Positions 42,183 through 50,723 of a stretch of DNA of 64,000 bases are shown here, one piece after another. The DNA is taken from contig JAEPOM010000003.1 in assembly GCA_017642885.1 (NCBI GenBank), positions 232,285 through 296,284 of the forward strand, written 5' to 3'. The stretch comes from Henriciella sp. Lineage in GTDB: Bacteria; Pseudomonadota; Alphaproteobacteria; Caulobacterales; Hyphomonadaceae. Positions within the stretch are counted from its first letter, which is position 1. Each line of letters starts with the position of its first letter. The translations under genes and the position numbers were made by a program. The notes beneath the pieces were generated by a model. The model saw nothing but the letters and a program-made list of their open reading frames with translations. It was not told the origin of the DNA and made no database searches.

Positions 42183-42212
42183 CTACTTCACTCCCCGTGA
42201 AATCTCACAAGT

Positions 42213-42920
42213 TTAGTTCACAGCCGTTGAAACGACTGCTGATTCGGCATCGGTTCGCACCGCTGCGCTTGATTCTCCGGTCCGCCACAACTCAAGCTGA
42301 CGGCTACGACGATCGAGGTCTCCCTCATCGAGATCGCGCCCACCCAGCAAGTCGGAAGGTTCTGCAATCATCGCCGCCATGTTTGTACGCACGGCGCAGC
42401 CAAGTGACGGCAAATCGCTGTTCGAGACAACATTCGTGACATCAAGTTGGGCCAGCGACGTACATTTTGGCGCGACCGCCTTATAAGTCTTGAACGCCAT
42501 CACGATTGGCGTCGCGGCGCGACCGTTGGTCTCGTAAGAAGCGCCAAGCAGGTTTTCGTATCCGACACCGGCTTCCCATGCGAGCTGTCGCAGTTCAGCG
42601 ACAGCGCCCACAGCAAGTTGAGGATTATCGGCATTGTGCGGCATGGAAATTACCAGCGGCCCATGACCAACATCAGTGTAGGTATCCAGGAAGCTCCGAA
42701 CTTTCATCAACTCTGACACGCGCAGCTGTGTATCGCGAACATCCATCCCTACTTCGAGATATTCTGTATGCTGAGTAACGCCAATTGCGTTTCGATCTAA
42801 GGTCGTTCCAGAATAGTATTCCGCTGGCACGTGACCCGAAGATCCGTTGGACTGACATCCAGCGAACAACAAGGCCCCAGAAAGTGCAGCGCCGATGAGA
42901 AGGTGTTTCTTAGACATCAT
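42213..42920 (-). CDS. cpaD: Pilus biogenesis lipoprotein CpaD
   Basis: A 235-residue exported lipoprotein (lipobox LFAGC) of the CpaD family. Diagnostic stretches are QLRVSELMKVRSFLDTY, GPLVISMPHNADN and SLGCAVRTNMAAMIAEPSDLLGGR, which is highly conserved. It is thought to help outer-membrane assembly of the Flp system. The start codon ATG is doubled (MM), so 42920 or 42917 is possible. It follows cpaC by eight bases. Confidence 0.93.
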   Translation of the reverse strand: MMSKKHLLIGAALSGALLFAGCQSNGSSGHVPAEYYSGTTLDRNAIGVTQHTEYLEVGMDVRDTQLRVSELMKVRSFLDTYTDVGHGPLVISMPHNADNPQLAVGAVAELRQLAWEAGVGYENLLGASYETNGRAATPIVMAFKTYKAVAPKCTSLAQLDVTNVVSNSDLPSLGCAVRTNMAAMIAEPSDLLGGRDLDEGDLDRRSRQLELWRTGESSAAVRTDAESAVVSTAVN

Positions 42921-42928
42921 AACCTCAC

Positions 42929-44545
42929 TTATTCCTCAATAAATCCGACAGGAGCAGAATAGTTCTCCTTGGACAGGCCTTCGCCAGCATCCGCGTACTG
43001 AGCATTTAGCTTTCCGAAGAAAATCGTCTGCGGATCGGATGCATTGACGAGCCCGTCAGCTGGCGTTTTCAGCTCATCTTTCTTCGCTGGGTCGACCAGA
43101 TAAGGCGTGATGATCACGACCATTTCGGTCTCTTCATTGATGAAATCCCGCGATTGAAACAAGGATCCGAGAACTGGCAGCTTTTTGATACCGGGCAGCT
43201 GGTCAATGGTTTGACGCGTGCGAGACTGGATCAATCCAGCCAGCATGGTCGACCCGCCAGACGGAAGTTCAACCACACTCTCAGCGCGGCGCACTGTGAG
43301 CGAAGGAATAGTAAGGGTCTGCGCCGTGACGACGTTACCGTCAGCCGTCACGCCAGCAATTGATTGCCCTTGAAACGCGCCCTGGTTGGATAGCTCGGAG
43401 ATCTCTGTCGAGACTTTCAAAGAAATCCGACCTTCCGAGAGGACGACGGGCGTAAACGCAAGACCCACACCGAACGGCTTGAACTCGATGCCAATGCGGC
43501 CTTGTTTGTCTTGTGAAACGGGAACCGGAAACTCGCCACCGGCGAGGAATTTCGCACTCTCACCAGAGACCGCCATAATGTTGGGTTCGGCCAGCGTACG
43601 AACGATTCCAACTCGCTCCAAGGCGTCGAATTTTGCGCCTAGCGACGATTGAGCAGTGCCCCCAACGAAATTGGTGTAACCCACTTCCGATGAAAGCCCG
43701 CCGAGCGATCCGCCGGCAATGTTGAACGTATTCGAGCTGGAAATCTCAAACCGATTTGAGAACGGAGTGGTCGGCTGGAGGGATTGCAGCGCAACACCTT
43801 GCTGGTTGTTGTTCAGCCCCAGGTCCGGATCAAAAAAGAGCGGGCGGCCAGCGGCGTCGAACAACTGAGCCAGGCCTTGGCTTGCAAGGTCTCCGAAACT
43901 CGTCATCCCAGTCAGATTGATGCCGAGCTGTTTGACGACCGTGCGCTGCATTTCGACGATGCGGACTTCCAGCATCACCTGGTCCTTAGCGCGGACCGAC
44001 ATCATGTTGACGACGCCGGTGGCGTCTCCCGTCGGCGAATAGGTCGTAACCAGTCGCATGACCTGATCAGATTGAACCAGGCTGTCTACAGTGCCTGAAA
44101 CGACCAAGTTGGAGTTGGCGCTTTCGACACTGACGCGAGCGTCTGGAACGTAGCGCTGGATCATATCATTGATCACCGCAGTATCCTGATCCACGGTGAT
44201 TTCTAGATTGATAAGCGGGCGTCCATCGGGTCCGAAAACAAACGCGTTTGTCTGTCCAACCTGAACACCACGGAAAATGATCCGTCGGGCGGTCTGAACC
44301 GTTGCGTCGGCGATCTGAGGGTTGGTGATAATGACATCTGATGCAGGACGATCCAGGTCGATCACAATCGACTTGTTCGTGCCGAGCTTCACAACGCGCG
44401 TGACCCCGGTTTCACCGGGATCGAGCGAGCTGACACCCATCGGGTTTTCTGTGACCTGAACCTGCGCGAGTGCGCTGCCTACCGGGACCATGCCCAGCGC
44501 CAGCGTCAGGGTTGCGCCTTTCAGGATTGGCGATATGCGCTTCAT
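42929..44545 (-). CDS. cpaC: Flp pilus secretin CpaC/RcpA
   Basis: A 538-residue outer-membrane channel with a signal peptide, the pilus-assembly N domain (VIITNPQIADATVQTARRI at about 70-100), a BON-like/secretin N1 domain (SVESANSNLVVSGTVDS), and the secretin core. Core motifs include VMLEVRIVEMQRTVVKQLGI, RVGIVRTLAEPNIMAVSGESA, SGGSTMLAGLIQ and VVIITPYLVDPAKK. It overlaps cpaB by one base at its start and ends nine bases before cpaD. Confidence 0.96.
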   Translation of the reverse strand: MKRISPILKGATLTLALGMVPVGSALAQVQVTENPMGVSSLDPGETGVTRVVKLGTNKSIVIDLDRPASDVIITNPQIADATVQTARRIIFRGVQVGQTNAFVFGPDGRPLINLEITVDQDTAVINDMIQRYVPDARVSVESANSNLVVSGTVDSLVQSDQVMRLVTTYSPTGDATGVVNMMSVRAKDQVMLEVRIVEMQRTVVKQLGINLTGMTSFGDLASQGLAQLFDAAGRPLFFDPDLGLNNNQQGVALQSLQPTTPFSNRFEISSSNTFNIAGGSLGGLSSEVGYTNFVGGTAQSSLGAKFDALERVGIVRTLAEPNIMAVSGESAKFLAGGEFPVPVSQDKQGRIGIEFKPFGVGLAFTPVVLSEGRISLKVSTEISELSNQGAFQGQSIAGVTADGNVVTAQTLTIPSLTVRRAESVVELPSGGSTMLAGLIQSRTRQTIDQLPGIKKLPVLGSLFQSRDFINEETEMVVIITPYLVDPAKKDELKTPADGLVNASDPQTIFFGKLNAQYADAGEGLSKENYSAPVGFIEE

Positions 44546-45387
44546 CAGCTGCCCCCTGCCTCAACTTTGTTGCTGCGATAGATCATCACTTTGCTTGACC
44601 CGCTGCGAACACGATCCAGTGAGTCCACATCGGCCAGAGCCTCTCCTTCATTGAAGCCAGCATCTGCGACGCTACGCAGTGTCAGAGAAAGCTCTCCCAC
44701 ACGGGCGGCCCGTGCGAGCAATTCTGCCTGGCCTTGGGTCAGCTCCATCGTCGCGGTCGAACCGGTCAGCGTCGGAATGCCATCGACATCCCCAAAGGTC
44801 TGATCGATGGCGAGTACGCGGCCGTTTTCCAGAATAGTGGTTGTCACCATGATCGGCGGCGCGTCTTCGTCTACGCCGACCTGCTCAACTTGTTCTGTCA
44901 GGATAATGTCTACCCGGTCATCCGGAAGGATGAACCCGGCTGAGGCGGATTCGGGTGAAATCTCGACGGTCACTGCGCGCTTTCCAGGCGACAGCAACGC
45001 CGCCATGAACCCGGTTTCGCCTTTTTGCACGATTTTCTGAGGCATGACCGGCTCATCCACGTACATCGCAGCACGAACCACGCTTCCCGTCAGGGTCTCC
45101 ATCGCGTCCGGTGCAAAATCCTGCGTGAAGTAGGCTGGGTTGATTGTGGCTTCCGGCCAGTTCGCCCACTTGAAGTCATCGGGGGTCAGCAATGTACCGA
45201 CACGAAGATCGCCCCTCGCGACGAGGACTTTTTGTTGAGATACTTCGACCTCGACAATCCGTTCGACCGTTTCGGTAGGGCCCTCGACAACTGTGGGTTG
45301 CTGGCTGGCAATGTTGCGGACTAAGAACGCAGCGAGGCCGGCGGCAACCAGCGCAACTGCGAGGATGATGAGTCGCATCGGAGACAT
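44545..45387 (-). CDS. cpaB: Flp pilus assembly protein CpaB/RcpC
   Basis: A 280-residue protein with one N-terminal membrane helix (residues 5-23) and the SAF-type domain (VLVARGDLRVGTLLTPDDF) followed by FILPDDRVDIILTEQ. It is a periplasmic stabiliser of the Tad machine. The start at ATG 45387 is chosen as it opens the helix directly; an upstream frame adds 19 basic residues. It begins 83 bases after the cpaA stop. Confidence 0.92.
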   Translation of the reverse strand: MSPMRLIILAVALVAAGLAAFLVRNIASQQPTVVEGPTETVERIVEVEVSQQKVLVARGDLRVGTLLTPDDFKWANWPEATINPAYFTQDFAPDAMETLTGSVVRAAMYVDEPVMPQKIVQKGETGFMAALLSPGKRAVTVEISPESASAGFILPDDRVDIILTEQVEQVGVDEDAPPIMVTTTILENGRVLAIDQTFGDVDGIPTLTGSTATMELTQGQAELLARAARVGELSLTLRSVADAGFNEGEALADVDSLDRVRSGSSKVMIYRSNKVEAGGS

Positions 45388-45470
45388 GAGAGAGCCCTTT
45401 TTACCTACCAGGCCCCTCAGATTACGGAGGCCATTCCTCCGCAATATTCCATGTCGAAGCTAAAGCATGG

Positions 45471-45986
45471 TTAACTGAATCGGGCGATTTGGCTTAAGAA
45501 ATCAGTAAGAAGTGGCGACGCTGGAGCGGCATAAAATGCGCCCGCCGCGATCGCTACGCCGTAAGGAATTCCCTTGCGATCTTCGAATGTTGCAACACCA
45601 AATCCAGGGGTCACATTACGGGGCACCAGGCCTCGAAGGATCACGATCACGATGGTGAGAACGCCGCCCGCCATAGCGGTTGCAACTAGAAATGGAATTG
45701 CGCCCGCAGGCCCAAGCCATAGCATTACAGCCGGGATGAACTTCGCATCGCCGCCGCCATAGAAGCCGAGAAAGAACAATCCGACGGATACAATGAATGC
45801 GATAGCGCCGACAATCAGGTGAAAGCCCGCCACGTCCCAACCCGGCGCCGCAAGGATCGTCGCAGGCACAAACAAAAAGGCCAGCCATCCATTAAGCCAA
45901 TTCGGAATCGTCAGCGTCTCTATGTCAATCAGGGCGGCAAACAGACAAAGCGCAAAAAAGCCAGCGGCAAACAGGAGGAGGATCAT
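45471..45986 (-). CDS. cpaA: Prepilin peptidase CpaA (TadV type)
   Basis: A 171-residue inner-membrane aspartic protease that cleaves Flp prepilin. It has about six helices; the active Asp of the peptidase A24 family sits in FYGGGDAKFIPA, and an N-terminal Asp in LIDIETLTIPNW supplies the partner. It lacks the N-methylation domain seen in type IV PilD, as is normal for TadV. AAGGA precedes the ATG. It lies between the proximal pilin and cpaB. Confidence 0.93.
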   Translation of the reverse strand: MILLLFAAGFFALCLFAALIDIETLTIPNWLNGWLAFLFVPATILAAPGWDVAGFHLIVGAIAFIVSVGLFFLGFYGGGDAKFIPAVMLWLGPAGAIPFLVATAMAGGVLTIVIVILRGLVPRNVTPGFGVATFEDRKGIPYGVAIAAGAFYAAPASPLLTDFLSQIARFS

Positions 45987-46066
45987 TCAAACGGTCCTTG
46001 AAAGCTGTGATTGAAGTCCTGCCTACAGCAAAGGATTTAAGGATCACTTGACGGACCAAAAGAAAG

Positions 46067-46092
46067 AAGCCGCCGGGCGAACCCGACGGCTT
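46067..46092 (-). terminator. Intrinsic terminator after the proximal Flp pilin
   Basis: AAGCCGCCGGG and CCCGACGGCTT form an 11-base stem with one mismatch around a CGAA loop; on the minus strand TTCTTTCTTTT follows. It would stop or attenuate pilin transcription before cpaA, letting pilin be made in excess of the machine. Confidence 0.78.
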
Positions 46093-46127
46093 CAAGCCAA
46101 TTACTTGGCCTACCTTGCGGTAAAGTC

Positions 46128-46280
46128 TTACGCCATTTGCTGGGCGACTTTGTCGAAGGTAGAAGAGGTGTTAGAACCAAGAGCGGTCACAGCACCGATG
46201 ATCGCAACAGCGATCAAAGCAGCAATAAGACCATACTCAATGGCGGTTGCACCAGATTCATTCTTGAAAAACGTACGCAT
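46128..46280 (-). CDS. Flp-family pilin (proximal copy)
   Basis: A 50-residue type IVb prepilin. KNESGATAIEYGLIAALIAVAIIGAV carries the G/ATAIEYG cleavage site, after which CpaA would cut, with the Glu-Tyr pair of the Flp motif. GGGAGTTTCC precedes the ATG. It ends before a strong terminator. It is nearly identical over the first 25 residues to the copy at 46684, differing mainly in the C-terminal part (STFDKVAQQMA). Confidence 0.93.
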   Translation of the reverse strand: MRTFFKNESGATAIEYGLIAALIAVAIIGAVTALGSNTSSTFDKVAQQMA

Positions 46281-46683
46281 TGGAAACTCCCACTATGCAG
46301 ATTATAGAAGTCCCGGTTATTCTTGGGTTTGTCCCCGGAACAGGATTGGTTCTACGCCAACACGCTGAAAATCCCGTGAATCAAAACAGAAAGTTTCTGA
46401 AGAATAGGCAAGCGTCTGTTAACCCGACTTAGCGGCAACACGTGATGATGCAGGCGGCGATCTCACAGCGGCCCGCGTACGCTAAGCACCGCCAATAGAA
46501 TTGTTTGGACGCTCCTCATCTGCTTGAGGAGGTTTGAGACGCAGCGAGCGGAACCACCAGTATTGTCTTTAAAGTGTTCCGCTAAGATGTGGAACCGCCA
46601 AGCGAACCTGACGGCTCCGTATCCTACTCCCGATAAACAGCCCTCGCCAAAAGACGAAGGAGCTGCAAATCGAACCGATAGCT
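46281..46683. other. 403-base intergenic region between the two pilin genes
   Basis: No convincing gene. It contains a seven-base hairpin (CTCCTCA at 46512-46518 with TGAGGAG at 46525-46531). It also contains a weak hairpin near 46589-46618 just beyond the distal pilin. The latter recalls the terminator of the other copy, with the same CGAA loop. A TTAACCC near 46419 could be part of a CtrA-like site but lacks the second half. Confidence 0.4.
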
Positions 46684-46836
46684 TTATGCCATTTCGTCGG
46701 CGACTTTAGTAAATGTCGACGCTGCATTGTCACCAAGCGCTGTGACGGCTGTGATAATCGTCACGGCGATCAAAGCTGCGATGAGTCCATACTCAATCGC
46801 TGTGGCACCAGATTCATTTTTGAAGAATTTTTGCAT
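46684..46836 (-). CDS. Flp-family pilin (distal copy)
   Basis: A 50-residue type IVb prepilin with the same cleavage region as the proximal copy (KNESGATAIEYG) and a distinct tail (TALGDNAASTFTKVADEMA). Start 46836 follows GGGAGTCTCTA; an upstream frame to 46872 is rejected because it lacks a site and alters the leader. It is separated from the other pilin by about 400 bases and is therefore a separate transcription unit, perhaps with separate timing. Confidence 0.92.
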   Translation of the reverse strand: MQKFFKNESGATAIEYGLIAALIAVTIITAVTALGDNAASTFTKVADEMA

Positions 46837-47096
46837 TAGAGACTCCCACCATGCATAGGTTATCGTCCCCAATTGTTGCTCAAGTTCCCTCGAACAAATC
46901 CGGGTCTAAAGTAAGCATCTAAAGATCCGGTGAATCCGAACAGAAACTTTGCGCTGATATAGCGGCTTTGAAGCGTCCCCATTCCCGAACGATACCCGCC
47001 CTATATATAGAAAGACTCCAGTTCCGACGCCGGGGCGTCTTAGGATTCGAATAACCTCTTTGCGGCATTGATAGGATCAACTGCTGGAGAATTCCC

Positions 47097-47543
47097 ATGA
47101 TTTCCATGACCAAGATCGCTGTATCAGGCTGCGCTGCCGCCCTCGTCGCGTTTGCGGCCCACGCGGGACAGATCACTGTTGAAGCCGGCAAAGCGAAAGC
47201 CGTGAAACTCAAAGCCAACGCCGACAGCGTGATTATCGGTAACCCGAACGTCGCCGACGTCGCGGTTCACGACGACAAACTGCTTTTCGTCACCGGAAAA
47301 TCGTTTGGCACCACGAATTTGATGATCTTCGACAAAGAGGGCAACACGCTGCATTCGTCTGATGTCGTCGTCACCGCCAACACAGCGACCTGGGTCAGCG
47401 TAAAACGCGCGGGCGCCAATTACACATATGACTGCGCGCCATCTTGCCGGCCGACCCTGGCTGCCGGTGACCAGGAAGATCACTATGCCAATGTAGGTGA
47501 ACAACTCTTGCTACAAAAAGAGCTGAACAGCGCTGACGAATAG
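47097..47543 (+). CDS. Stand-alone pilus-assembly secretin N-domain protein
   Basis: A 148-residue exported protein. After a signal peptide (cut near AHA) comes KLKANADSVIIGNPNVADVAVHDDKLLFVTGKSFGTTNLMIFDKEG, which is the T2SS/T3SS pilus N domain found at the start of CpaC. The domain then stops, followed by a short tail with two Cys (YDCAPSC). GGAG seven bases ahead supports ATG 47097. It is divergent from the distal pilin. It may bind CpaC or regulate the secretin, an inference from the domain. Confidence 0.78.
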   Translation: MISMTKIAVSGCAAALVAFAAHAGQITVEAGKAKAVKLKANADSVIIGNPNVADVAVHDDKLLFVTGKSFGTTNLMIFDKEGNTLHSSDVVVTANTATWVSVKRAGANYTYDCAPSCRPTLAAGDQEDHYANVGEQLLLQKELNSADE

Positions 47544-47567
47544 GTTCAGGCGAACTGAGATCAGAAG

Positions 47568-47594
47568 AGCCGGCCCATTGGGTCGGCTTTTTTT
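47568..47594 (+). terminator. Intrinsic terminator after the N-domain protein
   Basis: AGCCGGCCC and GGGTCGGCT are nine-base arms with one mismatch around ATT, followed by TTTTTTT. It lies 24 bases past the stop at 47543 and touches the stop codon of the convergent rodZ-like gene, so it probably insulates both. Confidence 0.85.
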
Positions 47595-48435
47595 ATCGGC
47601 GTTGATCGGAGGCCGCGGCGGCTTCAGCCATCGCAGCCGACTGGGCGGCTCTTGCAGCTTCCAGCACATTATCCACGCTTAGCGAGTAAAGCGCCTGCTG
47701 GTCTTCGCCGACTGCGGCATACACGGTCTCGCCCAAACGCCACTCAAACGCCCCGGCATCGCGGACTGTGATTGTCCAGCCGGCGCCCATGCGCGGATAA
47801 TAGGTTTCGCCAGCGCTCATATTGCGCGAACGGAAGACTGTACCGTCTGATCCACGGACTTCGATCCACGCGCTCTTCTGGGCGCGCAGCGAGAACTCTT
47901 CGTTTGCATCAGCCTGAAAAGCCGCGAAATCAATTTCTTGAACAGTGCTCGGTGCCAGGCGGGCGGAGATAGCAAGTTGATCTGTTGATTGAGTATCGGT
48001 GGGTTGCATCAGCAGGCTGATACCTGTGCCGATGACGCCGACCGCAAATACCGTCGCGGCTGCAATCGCAATCATCCGGGTCGGGACTTGCCGTCCAACA
48101 ACCTCAACCGGCATGGCAGACGCGTTGGTCGCTCCGCGATTCGCAGAATAGGCACTGACGACTTCTTCTTCGGGCAGACCGAGGAAGCGGGCGTAATTTC
48201 TCGCCTGCAAGCGCAGGATGCTGGCTGGAATGTGCTCGGTTTCCATCTCTTCCAGAGACGCGAGCGTATCTTGAGACTGGCGGGTCTGGCGCGCGACATC
48301 GCGCAATTGCAGTGACTTTGCTTCACGCGCCTCGCGCAGCCGTTCGCCCATCGTTTTTACGAGTTCAGCCTCATTCGCATCGGCTGTTTCAACGTGCGGC
48401 GCAGCGTTCAATTTATCACTCTGACTCTCAGACAT
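47593..48435 (-). CDS. rodZ: RodZ-like cytoskeletal/HTH membrane protein
   Basis: A 280-residue protein with an N-terminal HTH_25 domain (GERLREAREAKSLQLRDVARQTRQ, LEEMETEHIPASILRLQARNYARFLG), a transmembrane helix at about 122-142 and a C-terminal DUF4115-type periplasmic domain (SAWIEVRGSDGTVFRSRNMSAGETYY). RodZ links MreB to cell-wall synthesis. The start overlaps the ptsP stop by eight bases. The Ala-rich last 25 residues are variable in the family. Confidence 0.85.
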   Translation of the reverse strand: MSESQSDKLNAAPHVETADANEAELVKTMGERLREAREAKSLQLRDVARQTRQSQDTLASLEEMETEHIPASILRLQARNYARFLGLPEEEVVSAYSANRGATNASAMPVEVVGRQVPTRMIAIAAATVFAVGVIGTGISLLMQPTDTQSTDQLAISARLAPSTVQEIDFAAFQADANEEFSLRAQKSAWIEVRGSDGTVFRSRNMSAGETYYPRMGAGWTITVRDAGAFEWRLGETVYAAVGEDQQALYSLSVDNVLEAARAAQSAAMAEAAAASDQRR

Positions 48436-50698
48436 CGTTCAGTTTGATACCTTGTAATTCAGCAAGCTCTAACACTCCGTTACGCAATGCTGGGTCCTTC
48501 TCTTGCAACAGCCCTGCAAATGCCGGGCCGAACTTACTGAGATCAAGCGAACGAAGCATATGTTTAACCGGGCCAATACCGCTTCCAGGCATAGAAAGAG
48601 ATCGATACCCGAGACCAATCAGACACAGCGCTTCCAGAGGCCGTCCTGCCCCCTCTCCGCAAATAGACACCGGGATATCGAACCGTGCACACGTGTCATG
48701 AACCTGTTTGAGAAAGCGCATCACCGGGCGGCTCACAAACGGATAGCGTTCTGAGACAAGCGGCGTCATTCGATCAGCCGCATGGAAGAATTGCAGCATA
48801 TCATTGGTGCCAATGGATACGAAGTCGACTTCGCTGGCAACATCTTCCAGCGCGTAGGCAAAGGCTGGTGTTTCCAACATCGCGCCGATCTTGATCTCGC
48901 TCGGTGGCTCGAAACCGCGTCTCTCTCCCCAGGTGATCTCATCGAGCAGCAGTTCTTTGGCTTCGCGAAACTCGTGCGCGCTCGTCACCATCGGGAACAT
49001 CACCGATAGCGGCCCAGTATCAGCTGCGCGCAAAAGTGCTCGCAATTGCCGACGGAACAGACCAGGGCGATCGAGCGCAAATCGAATAGAGCGCCAGCCG
49101 AGCGCCGGGTTTTCCTCACGCGCATCGTTCAGATTCGGCAGAAGCTTGTCCCCGCCGAGATCCAGAGTTCGAAAATGCACCGGACGACCATCAGCAGCAT
49201 GCAGGATCTGCCGATAAAGATCGATCTGATCGTTCACGCTCGGCAGCTTTTCCGACATCAGGAATTGAAACTCCGTTCTGAACAGCCCGATACCGTCAGC
49301 GCCCGTATTGTTCAGATGCTGTGTGTCCAGACCGAGGCCAGCATTCAGCATCAATTTCACCGGCACGCCGTCTTTCGATTCTGACGGCTCGTCACGCAAT
49401 GCGGCGAACACCGCTTGTCGCTCACTCAAGATCGCCTGGCGATTGCCATACGCTTCAATCAATGGCTCATCCGGGCGAAGATGCACACGCCCATCTTCAC
49501 CGTCGACAATAATCTGATCGCCCCGAGATACATGCGTAAGCAGGCCGTCAATGCCACCGACCGTCGGAATGCCAAGCCCGCGCGCGACAATCGCCGCGTG
49601 ACTGGAGGTGGCCACCTCTTCGAGAATAATCGCTGCGTAGCCTGAATTGCCGTAATCCAGCAGCTCAGCGGGGCCCAGACGGCGTGCGATCAGAACTTCT
49701 GGTTCACCTTTCTCAGGCTTGCCGTTGGATTTTGGATCTTCACCCCCTGCAAGCATGCGCAGCAAGCGATTGTCGAGATCTTCGAGGTCATGCAGGCGCT
49801 CCCGCAGGTATGGATCCTTGACCTTTTCAAACCGGGCGCGGTGTTCTCGCCTCAGGCGATCGATGGACGCCTCGGCAGAGAGGCCGCCTCGAACACCTTC
49901 GCGCAGCTTCTCCGCCCAGGTTGGGTCGGAGGCAAGGAGCTTGTAGGCTTCAATCACTTCGCGAGGTTCACCCCACAGCCCGCCAATCTCGGCCGCCAAT
50001 AAGCGATCAATCGATAAATGAAGCTCTTCGAGCGCTGATTCGAGGCGATCTTCTTCAACTTCAGGATCTTCCGCAAAGAAACGCGCCGCGGGGATCACGG
50101 GGTCATGCAATCGCACTCGTCCCATTCCAAGACCGCCGCAAAGACTACGTCCCTGCAGATTGACCGGTCGCCCTTCTCGCGCCGCATCCGTTTGCTCGGG
50201 GCCGGATTCGTCGCTCGGTACGATCTCCGCGAGCACCATTGCAATCGTCTGCAAGCTATCGATCTCATCATCCTGATACAGGCGCTCCGTGCGATTCTGA
50301 ACAGTCAGTACGCCGATAACCCGTCCGCCCTTTAGGATCGGAACCCCGAGAAACGCGTGATACGGATCTTCTCCTGTTTCGGGGCGATATGAGAAATGCG
50401 GATGCCGCGGCGCGTCCTGAATGGACAGCGGCTGCGCCGTTTGCGCGATCTGGCCGACCAGACCTTCGTCAATTGCCAGAAAGGTGCGGTGAATTGCGTC
50501 TTCGCGCAGGCCTTCTGTGGCAATCAACTCCATGCGGTTGTCTTCTGTGCGCCGGTAAACCGAGCACACATCCGCCACCATCGTTCCCGCGATCAGGCGC
50601 ACGACTTTCATCAGCCGCGCTTCTGTGTCGGACTCTGCGGCCATGACAGACCGCAAGCGGTTCATCAATAACCGGGGGATGGAAAAGCTATCAGGCAT
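48428..50698 (-). CDS. ptsP: Phosphoenolpyruvate-protein phosphotransferase PtsP (EI-Ntr)
   Basis: A 756-residue nitrogen-PTS enzyme I. The N-terminal GAF domain (residues about 20-165, EARLMKVVRLIAGTMVADVC) precedes the PTS enzyme I region: phospho-His in ATSSHAAIVARGLGIPTVGG, then GIGLFRTEFQFL, and the PEP-binding barrel with RTLDLGGDKLLP, MFPMVTSAHEF and ICGEGAGRP. It passes phosphate from PEP to NPr and EIIA-Ntr, sensing nitrogen and carbon status. It is co-directional with lysC upstream and rodZ downstream. Confidence 0.95.
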   Translation of the reverse strand: MPDSFSIPRLLMNRLRSVMAAESDTEARLMKVVRLIAGTMVADVCSVYRRTEDNRMELIATEGLREDAIHRTFLAIDEGLVGQIAQTAQPLSIQDAPRHPHFSYRPETGEDPYHAFLGVPILKGGRVIGVLTVQNRTERLYQDDEIDSLQTIAMVLAEIVPSDESGPEQTDAAREGRPVNLQGRSLCGGLGMGRVRLHDPVIPAARFFAEDPEVEEDRLESALEELHLSIDRLLAAEIGGLWGEPREVIEAYKLLASDPTWAEKLREGVRGGLSAEASIDRLRREHRARFEKVKDPYLRERLHDLEDLDNRLLRMLAGGEDPKSNGKPEKGEPEVLIARRLGPAELLDYGNSGYAAIILEEVATSSHAAIVARGLGIPTVGGIDGLLTHVSRGDQIIVDGEDGRVHLRPDEPLIEAYGNRQAILSERQAVFAALRDEPSESKDGVPVKLMLNAGLGLDTQHLNNTGADGIGLFRTEFQFLMSEKLPSVNDQIDLYRQILHAADGRPVHFRTLDLGGDKLLPNLNDAREENPALGWRSIRFALDRPGLFRRQLRALLRAADTGPLSVMFPMVTSAHEFREAKELLLDEITWGERRGFEPPSEIKIGAMLETPAFAYALEDVASEVDFVSIGTNDMLQFFHAADRMTPLVSERYPFVSRPVMRFLKQVHDTCARFDIPVSICGEGAGRPLEALCLIGLGYRSLSMPGSGIGPVKHMLRSLDLSKFGPAFAGLLQEKDPALRNGVLELAELQGIKLNDV

Positions 50699-50723
50699 GC
50701 AAGAGCCCAGATGGGGCCTTCAC

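Noticed and set aside
46405..46440. Possible CtrA site (TTAA-N7-TTAA) upstream of the proximal pilin
   Set aside because: Only one TTAA half is present (near 46419) at the right spacing; the second half does not match.
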